Source: Candidatus Thermoplasmatota archaeon
GTDB lineage: Archaea; Thermoplasmatota; E2; UBA202; DSCA01
DNA length: 33,076 nucleotides
Reading direction: 5' to 3'
NCBI GenBank assembly: GCA_034660695.1
Contig: JAYEJS010000079.1
Coordinates: forward strand, 1-33,076
Shown: positions 27,637-33,076 of the stretch, in pieces
Layout of the letters: every line of letters begins with the position of its first letter
Position numbering within the stretch: position 1 is the first letter of the stretch
Made by a program: the position numbers and the translations under genes
The notes under the pieces: generated by a model
Seen by the model: the letters and a program-made list of their open reading frames with translations, nothing else
Told to the model about the DNA's origin: nothing
Databases searched by the model: none

Positions 27637-30333
27637 ATGAGCGAAGATTACGATTTCAAGGTGGCTGAAAAAAAATGGCAGAAGAAATGGGAGGAGATAA
27701 ATATTTACCACTTTGACAAAAATAAAGAGCCCGTATATTCAATAGATAATCCGCCGCGATATGCTTCCGGCCCCCTCCATATAGGGCATGCCGTGCATTA
27801 TACCCATATCGATTTTGTCGCCCGCTATAAGAGAATGAGAGGTTATAACGTATTTTTTCCCCTCTGTTTCGATGTGAACGGCATTCCCATAGAGGAGAGG
27901 GTGGAGAAGAAGATGGGCATAACCAGAAAGGATATAGACAGACATGAATTCGTCAAGTTATGCAGAAGTTTTGCCGAGGGCAATATCGGGGATATGAAAA
28001 AACAGTTTTCCATGCTCGGCGAATCCATGGACCCAAGCATTTACTACCAGACGGATGCGGAATATTACAGGAGAATAACGCAGATATCTTTTATTGATTT
28101 GTACGATAAGGGATACATTTACCAGGGAGAATTTCCGGTCAACTGGTGCCCGAGATGCATGACGGCCATGGCGGATGCCGAGATAGAGCATGCGGAAAGG
28201 GAGACCAAACTCAATACCGTAAAATTTTATTTTGCAGAGCAGCAGCCAGGGCAGATAGAAAAATATCATGGCATCGGGAAAGATGAAAAAGGACAGTATC
28301 TGGAGATAGCAACAACACGTCCAGAAATGTTTCCCACCTGCCAGATAGTCGCCGTCCACCCTGATGATGAACGCGCTCCATGGCTTGTAAATAAAGAAGT
28401 CATTGTCCCACTTTTTGGCATGAAAGTTAAGATAATAGAGGACGAATCAGTGGACCCGGACTTCGGAACCGGCATCGTGATGGTATGTACAATCGGTGAC
28501 AAGGACGACCTGGAAAAGGCTTTCAAATACGACCTTCCGATAGAGATATGCATAAATGAAGCGGGGCGCATGAACGACCTTGCCGGAGACTATGAAGGAA
28601 TGAAGGTGGAGGAGGCGCGGGCGGCGGTCTTAAACGACCTCAATGAAGCAGGTCTCCTCATAAAACAGGAAACACTGAGTCAGAGCGTCGGCGTCTGCTG
28701 GAGATGCAAAACGCCAGTTGAATTTATACAAGCGGAACAGTGGTTTTTGAAATTGATGCCTTTCAAGGAAAAGGTTCTGGAGGCGTCACATAAAATACGA
28801 TGGTATCCCGAATACATGAGGTTGAGGTTCGATGAATGGGTAAATTCCCTCAAGTGGGACTGGGTGATATCACGCCAGAGATATTTTGCTACTCCCATAC
28901 CATTGTGGAAGTGCGAGAATTGTGGCGAAGTAATAGTTGCCAGGAAAGAGCAGTGCTATGTCGACCCAACCATTGATTCCCCGCCTGTAGAAAAATGTCC
29001 GAAATGCGGAGGAAAATTAAAAGGATGCGAGGATGTCTTCGATACCTGGATGGATTCTTCCATAAGCCCATTGTACAATACTTTTTGGGAGAGAGACAAA
29101 AATTTGTTTGACAGACTATATCCAATGTCATTGCGCCCGCAGGCACATGACATCATACGGACATGGGCATTTTATACTGTTCTCAGATGCCTTTTAATAA
29201 CTGGAAGGGAGCCTTTCACCGAAATAATGATGGGCGGGTTTATCCTTGCGCCCGATGGAAAACCGATGCACACAAGCTTGGGAAATGTCATAGACCCGCT
29301 GGAGATAATTGAAGAGGATGGCGCCGATTCCCTCCGCTATTATGCGGCCAAGTGCAAACTGGGAGAGGACAATCCATTCCGGTATAAGGACTTGGTCAGA
29401 GGGAAGCGCCTGATGAAAAAGTTATGGAATACGGAAAACTTTGTTGGAAAACCGCTTGAGGGTGTAGAAAAATTGGACGATGTGAAAAAGGAAGGGCTTG
29501 GAAATATTGATAGATGGATTCTCTCGCTTTACAGCAGTGTTGTAGAAAAATGTACCGACCATATGGAAAGTTTCGAATATGCCGATGCAGTGAGGAAAGC
29601 CGAATACTTCCTATGGCATGAATTTGCCGACCACTATATCGAGATGGTAAAACATCGCATTTATGATGAAAACGATAAAAATGCCGTCTATGTTCTGTAT
29701 ACTATTGGTCTGGGTATACTCAAATTGTTTGCGCCATTTTTACCCCACATAACCGAAGAGATATATAATAAATATTACAGGAAATACGAAGGAAAGGGTA
29801 GCATCCATATATCCAGATGGCCCGAGCCAGTACTGACAGACAAAAAAGCAGAAAAAGAAGGAGAGATGATAAAGGAAATAACATCTAAAATTCGTGATTG
29901 GAAGAGCAACAGGGGAATGTCATTAAATTCCGCCGTGAATTCAGTGCAGATATATGGCACCGTCTCCGAAATTAAGATGATTAAACCAGGCAGCAATATT
30001 ATAAAAAATACCTTAAATATCGAAAATTTAGAGATAAAATCCGGTATGCCCGATATTGAAGAAATACCCATTGCTGTCAACCTCGATTATTCTAAAATCG
30101 GGCCAAGATTTGGGGCAGCAACCGGGCAGGTAGTTGATAAGATAAGGCGCGATATCAACACAACTTATCAGGAATGGAAAGAGAAAGGAGAAATTTTGTT
30201 ATCGGATATTCCGCAGGCTGGATCAGCAATAATTAAACGAGAAGAGATAAGTTTCGACACACGCACTCAGATAAAAGGCAAAACGGTGGATTTAATAAAA
30301 GTGGGCGGTATTATACTTTTGATAGAGGGATAA
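27637..30333 (+). CDS. valS: Valyl-tRNA synthetase
   Basis: This 898-residue class I enzyme charges tRNA-Val. The HIGH motif is intact (GPLHIGH, H48-H51), in the ValRS context NPPRYASGPLHIGHA and ARYKRMRGYNV. The editing domain carries ATTRPEM. WDWVISRQRYFATPIPLW, a zinc-like CENC...CPKC and FDTWMDSSISPLY are ValRS-specific, so it is not IleRS. The second signature is degenerate: KPMHTS (542-547) stands where KMSKS is expected, followed by the usual LGNVIDP. The C-terminal anticodon-binding part (about 640-780) and tail are present. Length is normal. Stop is TAA, and a 30-codon peptide follows after two bases. Confidence 0.9.
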   Translation: MSEDYDFKVAEKKWQKKWEEINIYHFDKNKEPVYSIDNPPRYASGPLHIGHAVHYTHIDFVARYKRMRGYNVFFPLCFDVNGIPIEERVEKKMGITRKDIDRHEFVKLCRSFAEGNIGDMKKQFSMLGESMDPSIYYQTDAEYYRRITQISFIDLYDKGYIYQGEFPVNWCPRCMTAMADAEIEHAERETKLNTVKFYFAEQQPGQIEKYHGIGKDEKGQYLEIATTRPEMFPTCQIVAVHPDDERAPWLVNKEVIVPLFGMKVKIIEDESVDPDFGTGIVMVCTIGDKDDLEKAFKYDLPIEICINEAGRMNDLAGDYEGMKVEEARAAVLNDLNEAGLLIKQETLSQSVGVCWRCKTPVEFIQAEQWFLKLMPFKEKVLEASHKIRWYPEYMRLRFDEWVNSLKWDWVISRQRYFATPIPLWKCENCGEVIVARKEQCYVDPTIDSPPVEKCPKCGGKLKGCEDVFDTWMDSSISPLYNTFWERDKNLFDRLYPMSLRPQAHDIIRTWAFYTVLRCLLITGREPFTEIMMGGFILAPDGKPMHTSLGNVIDPLEIIEEDGADSLRYYAAKCKLGEDNPFRYKDLVRGKRLMKKLWNTENFVGKPLEGVEKLDDVKKEGLGNIDRWILSLYSSVVEKCTDHMESFEYADAVRKAEYFLWHEFADHYIEMVKHRIYDENDKNAVYVLYTIGLGILKLFAPFLPHITEEIYNKYYRKYEGKGSIHISRWPEPVLTDKKAEKEGEMIKEITSKIRDWKSNRGMSLNSAVNSVQIYGTVSEIKMIKPGSNIIKNTLNIENLEIKSGMPDIEEIPIAVNLDYSKIGPRFGAATGQVVDKIRRDINTTYQEWKEKGEILLSDIPQAGSAIIKREEISFDTRTQIKGKTVDLIKVGGIILLIEG

Positions 30334-30335
30334 AA

Positions 30336-30428
30336 ATGAAAAGAAAAATCAGAAATCTGATACTAAAAGCGGTTGCGGTTATTGTGATGCTAATCATGAT
30401 ACTAGCTGGATTTATCGTAATGTTCTAG
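30336..30428 (+). CDS. Possible 30-aa single-span membrane peptide
   Basis: An ATG two bases after the valS stop opens a 30-codon frame: MKRKIRNLILKAVAVIVMLI then MILAGFIVMF and TAG. A basic N-terminus followed by one hydrophobic span is the pattern of a small membrane protein. The stop lies in a CTAG that it shares with the converging gene. No family is recognised, and it may be a translated downstream tail of valS or noise. Confidence 0.45.
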   Translation: MKRKIRNLILKAVAVIVMLIMILAGFIVMF

Positions 30429-31258
30429 CACTGATTATCTTTGTCGTATACGACACTGCTTTTTGTCTCTCCCTCTTCAGTTTTTTTGATGCAGATGTGT
30501 ACCCCATCCCCGAAAATTTCCACGCCCTCTTTTCTGTCAATTATTAGTTTTTCCACATGTATCTCCGGAATTTTTCCGGATGCAAAAAAGTTGAGATATA
30601 ACTCTCCGTTTATTTTGGCATTAATGCTGTCCTTTGTTACTGTTATGTCAATTTCCGTGCCGCCTGTAATCCTTATCTCCATTAATTTGCTTTTGATTGG
30701 ATGATAAACCGAGCCGCTTTTTGGCGTTACGTATATGTGGGTTTTGCTATATCCCACATTCCATTCGATGCCTTTCACATACGAAAAAGAGTTGTTAAAA
30801 TTCACGATACGTTTTTTCATGTGAATCAGATTTTTTATACATTCACGCAGCCCCATTCTTTCTCCAATATCCTCAATTCCTTCTGTTACGGATTGAAGTA
30901 CGCCTATGCCCCTCTGCATATCGCCAACCAAGTCTCTAATTTCATCCATCATATCCCTTAACATCGTCTCATCCATTTTTTCATTTGAAAAATATGAATG
31001 ATATTTTTCCCTGATTGTCGACATCGTTTCACAAATTTTTTTGTAATGGGGCATAAGTACCGAATGTTTTTTTATTTCATCAATATCCGTAGCCTCTTCA
31101 AAATTTTCTAAATCCCTTATATCCTCAATAACCTCATCTAAATGTATACCAGCTCCAGATAACAACCATTCCCGCACCGTTTCGTACAGGTCACAATATG
31201 TCAAAAAAAGATTTCCTTCCCATTTCACGGGATACATATCTTCACTGTTTCCGTCCAT
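30425..31258 (-). CDS. Hypothetical protein of 277 aa downstream of pyrG
   Basis: I do not recognise a family. The N-terminal half (about 1-150) is acidic and helical (EVIEDIRDLENFEEATDIDEI, ETMSTIREKYHSYF, MLRDMMDEIRDLVGDM) and may form coiled coils. The C-terminal half (about 165-270) is beta-rich (KGIEWNVGYSKTHIYVTP, MEIRITGGTEIDITVTKDSI). There is no signal peptide or membrane span. The start is one base after the pyrG stop, so it is co-transcribed with CTP synthase. The stop is TAG, overlapping the converging 30-aa gene by four bases (CTAG). It could be a lineage-specific cytosolic protein. Confidence 0.75.
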   Translation of the reverse strand: MDGNSEDMYPVKWEGNLFLTYCDLYETVREWLLSGAGIHLDEVIEDIRDLENFEEATDIDEIKKHSVLMPHYKKICETMSTIREKYHSYFSNEKMDETMLRDMMDEIRDLVGDMQRGIGVLQSVTEGIEDIGERMGLRECIKNLIHMKKRIVNFNNSFSYVKGIEWNVGYSKTHIYVTPKSGSVYHPIKSKLMEIRITGGTEIDITVTKDSINAKINGELYLNFFASGKIPEIHVEKLIIDRKEGVEIFGDGVHICIKKTEEGETKSSVVYDKDNQC

Positions 31259-31259
31259 T

Positions 31260-32861
31260 TTAATCGACTACTTTTTCCATGGCTGCCTTTACAAATCCAA
31301 AAAACAGTGGAGCAGGGCATAGCGGGCGCGATTTGAATTCGGGATGAAACTGAGATGCAATGAAAAATCTATGTTCCGGAATCTCGGCTATTTCCATTCT
31401 TATCTTATCAGGAGAAACGCCAGAGAAAACAATGCCTTTCTTTTCAAGTTTATCTATGTACTCCGGGTTTACTTCATATCTGTGGCGGTGACGTTCGGAT
31501 ATTTCTGTTTTTTTGTATAGTCCGTGTGCAATTGTCCCTTCTTTTATCTTTATTTTGTATGAACCAAGCATCATTGTGCCGCCCATATCTTTCACACCGT
31601 ACTGTTCCGGGAGTATCGTTATAATGGGGTGCTTTGTTTTCGGGTCTATCTCCGTGCTGTTGCAATCAATGCCGGCAACATTTCTTCCGTACTCCACAAC
31701 GGCAAGCTGAAATCCGAAGCAAATTCCAAGGAATGGAACATCATTTTCCCTTGCATACCGTATGGATTCAATTTTTCCGTCGGTGCCTCTTGTTCCAAAT
31801 CCGCCTGGCACCAGTATTCCATGTAAATTTTTTAGAGAGTTGAGGTCACCTTTCTCAAGATCTTCTGCCTCTATCCACTTTACATTTACGTTAACTCCAA
31901 GATTTGCCCCGGCATGACGGAAAGCCTCGACTATGCTGATATACGAATCGCTTAAGGCCGTATATTTTCCCACAATTCCTATATTCACGCTATCTTTTGT
32001 CCCTTTTATTTTATCGACAAAGTCTCTCCATTTTCCCAGTCCGTCTCTCTTCTCGAGCCCGAATCTTTTCAGCATAAAATCTGTTAATCCCTGTCTGTCA
32101 AGCAATAGAGGAACTTCATAAATACATTTCACATCAGGCACAGATATCACTCCCTCGGGAGGCACATCGCAGAAAAGGGCTATTTTCTCCTTGGTTTTCC
32201 TTTCGAGAGGTTCTTCCGAACGACCAATAATAATATCGGGGTCTATCCCTATGGCACGAAGTTCCTTGACAGAATGTTGTGTTGGTTTTGTCTTCTGTTC
32301 CCCCACAACACCTATTACTGGGATCAAAGTCGTGTGGAGAAACACAATGTTATCATGTCCTACATCCTGGTGAAGCTGACGAACTGCCTCGAGGAATGGC
32401 ATGGATTCTATGTCGCCGACCGTGCCGCCTACCTCAACGAGACATATATCCGCTCCGCTTTCCATTGCAACTCTTTTTATCCATTCCCATATCTCGTCTG
32501 TTATATGGGGCACTATCTGTACCGTTTTGCCCAGGTAATCCCCTCTCCTCTCTTTTTCAATGACGGATTTGTAGACCCTGCCGGTTGTTATATTATTATC
32601 CTTCGAAAGATTTACATCCAGAAACCTCTCATAATTCCCCAAGTCCAAATCCACTTCTCCGCCATCTTCCAGAACAAATACCTCTCCATGCTGAAATGGA
32701 TTCATGGTGCCGGCATCACAATTAAGATACGGATCTATTTTTATTGCAGTAACATTATACCCCTGCATTTTAAGGAGAAGGCCAACCGATGATGTTGTGA
32801 TGCCTTTTCCCAAACCAGATAAAACACCACCTGTAATAATGATATATTTGCCTCTTGGCAT
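31260..32861 (-). CDS. pyrG: CTP synthase
   Basis: This 533-residue enzyme makes CTP from UTP, ATP and glutamine. The N-terminal synthetase domain (1-about 270) has the P-loop [15 protein letters not shown] and [22 protein letters not shown]. The C-terminal class I glutaminase has VPGGFGTRG and [10 protein letters not shown], with its nucleophile Cys, and the [18 protein letters not shown] triad region. Length is normal. TATTAATA (32881-32888) is about 24 bases before the ATG, suggesting a leaderless start. It leads the hypothetical 277-residue gene in one transcript. Confidence 0.97.
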   Translation of the reverse strand: MPRGKYIIITGGVLSGLGKGITTSSVGLLLKMQGYNVTAIKIDPYLNCDAGTMNPFQHGEVFVLEDGGEVDLDLGNYERFLDVNLSKDNNITTGRVYKSVIEKERRGDYLGKTVQIVPHITDEIWEWIKRVAMESGADICLVEVGGTVGDIESMPFLEAVRQLHQDVGHDNIVFLHTTLIPVIGVVGEQKTKPTQHSVKELRAIGIDPDIIIGRSEEPLERKTKEKIALFCDVPPEGVISVPDVKCIYEVPLLLDRQGLTDFMLKRFGLEKRDGLGKWRDFVDKIKGTKDSVNIGIVGKYTALSDSYISIVEAFRHAGANLGVNVNVKWIEAEDLEKGDLNSLKNLHGILVPGGFGTRGTDGKIESIRYARENDVPFLGICFGFQLAVVEYGRNVAGIDCNSTEIDPKTKHPIITILPEQYGVKDMGGTMMLGSYKIKIKEGTIAHGLYKKTEISERHRHRYEVNPEYIDKLEKKGIVFSGVSPDKIRMEIAEIPEHRFFIASQFHPEFKSRPLCPAPLFFGFVKAAMEKVVD

Positions 32862-32880
32862 AACTCCATTATGCGTTTTG

Positions 32881-32986
32881 TATTAATAGAATTATCGGTA
32901 GAACATTTGGTAATCCCCAATAAATTTGTTGAAGATTTAAATAGTAGGAGATAATTGCCTCTTAGCAGAAGAACATGCTAGGAGGG
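32881..32986. promoter_or_regulatory. Divergent promoter region of pyrG and the small right-edge gene
   Basis: TATTAATA (32881-32888) serves pyrG on the minus strand. TTTAAATA (32936-32943) serves the plus-strand gene at 32992, followed by a Shine-Dalgarno GGAGGG (32981-32986) five bases before its ATG. Confidence 0.45.
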
Positions 32987-32991
32987 AAAAG

Positions 32992-33076
32992 ATGGAAAAA
33001 AAGAAAGGTAAAAAATGCCTAAAAGATAGGCATGGAAATGTGGTAACCTGTCAAAATCCAGAATGCAAGGCTTACC
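32992..33076 (+). CDS. N-terminus of a small Cys-containing protein (partial)
   Basis: The ATG at 32992 opens MEKKKGKKCLKDRHGNVVTC and goes on QNPECKAY to the window edge. The start is supported by GGAGGG and a TATA box. Three cysteines in 28 residues in a basic context suggest a small zinc-binding protein. Family unknown. Confidence 0.55.
   Translation, partial: MEKKKGKKCLKDRHGNVVTCQNPECKAY

Noticed and set aside
27637-30333. Isoleucyl-tRNA synthetase as identity of the 898-aa synthetase
   Set aside because: The W-D-W-V-I-S-R-Q-R-Y-F block, A-R-Y-K-R-M-R-G-Y and the F-D-T-W-M-D-S-S-I-S-P-L block match ValRS better than IleRS.
2957-30428. Genome-wide reassignment of TAG to an amino acid
   Set aside because: TAG ends five genes at their expected C-termini (6767, 10597, 22897, 30425, 30426), so full reassignment is not supported here; only dual use or a local event remains possible for TBP2.
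32274-32792. 172-codon plus-strand frame
   Set aside because: Antisense to the conserved CTP synthase gene and without family features.
1-33076. CRISPR array, insertion sequence or prophage
   Set aside because: No regularly spaced direct repeats, transposase or phage structural gene could be seen on either strand.

Overview
The window reads as a gene-dense stretch of a euryarchaeal genome, most likely from the Thermoplasmata side (lineage is an inference). The archaeal signs are two TATA-binding protein genes, a tRNA gene without an encoded CCA, an archaeal-type valyl-tRNA synthetase, an XRE-like regulator of the archaeal COG2522 type, an MCT-1-like PUA protein, a PGF-CTERM-like surface protein, and many genes whose TATA box lies about 25 bases before the start codon, as expected for leaderless mRNAs. 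Stop codons are mostly TAA and TGA. TAG ends five genes at their natural C-termini.

Layout. 1-4.4 kb (minus strand): start of a CapK/PaaK-like ligase, a divergent TBP, tRNA-Arg(UCG), UDP-glucose dehydrogenase, a small membrane protein, a second and more canonical TBP interrupted by one in-frame TAG, and a cysteine synthase. 4.5-8.1 kb: nadC and nadX diverge from a 35-base promoter, and nadX leads into a membrane thioredoxin-like protein, a NapH-like polyferredoxin and an acetyltransferase. 8.1-11.3 kb (minus): an operon of three secreted proteins (PKD-like, PGF-CTERM-like, thioredoxin plus Ig-like). 11.4-12.8 kb: nadA and a small secreted protein. nadX, nadA and nadC together give de novo NAD synthesis from aspartate through an aspartate dehydrogenase.

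12.8-16.7 kb: pstSCAB phosphate uptake operon with a divergent AbrB-type regulator. 16.7-17.6 kb: CDF metal transporter. 17.65-20.8 kb (minus): a tight operon of a Cys-containing regulator, a ThiS-like sulfur carrier, an E1-like adenylating enzyme, a MoaD-like sulfur carrier, SufC and a short SufB/D. It diverges from 20.9-24.5 kb (plus): a secreted PKD-thioredoxin-rhodanese protein, a DUF1858 protein, a lipoprotein and a thioredoxin-CcdA membrane protein. The two arms look like one sulfur/redox system that joins extracytoplasmic thiol chemistry to cytosolic sulfur carriers and Fe-S assembly. No cysteine desulfurase is present. This is the best candidate here for an undescribed system. A 14-bp palindrome in its promoter recurs upstream of the other secreted-thioredoxin operon.

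24.8-33.1 kb: PUA protein, a zinc-finger/FN3/transglutaminase-like membrane protein, valS with an altered KMSKS motif, a 30-residue membrane peptide, an unrecognised 277-residue protein downstream of pyrG, and the start of a Cys-containing small protein.
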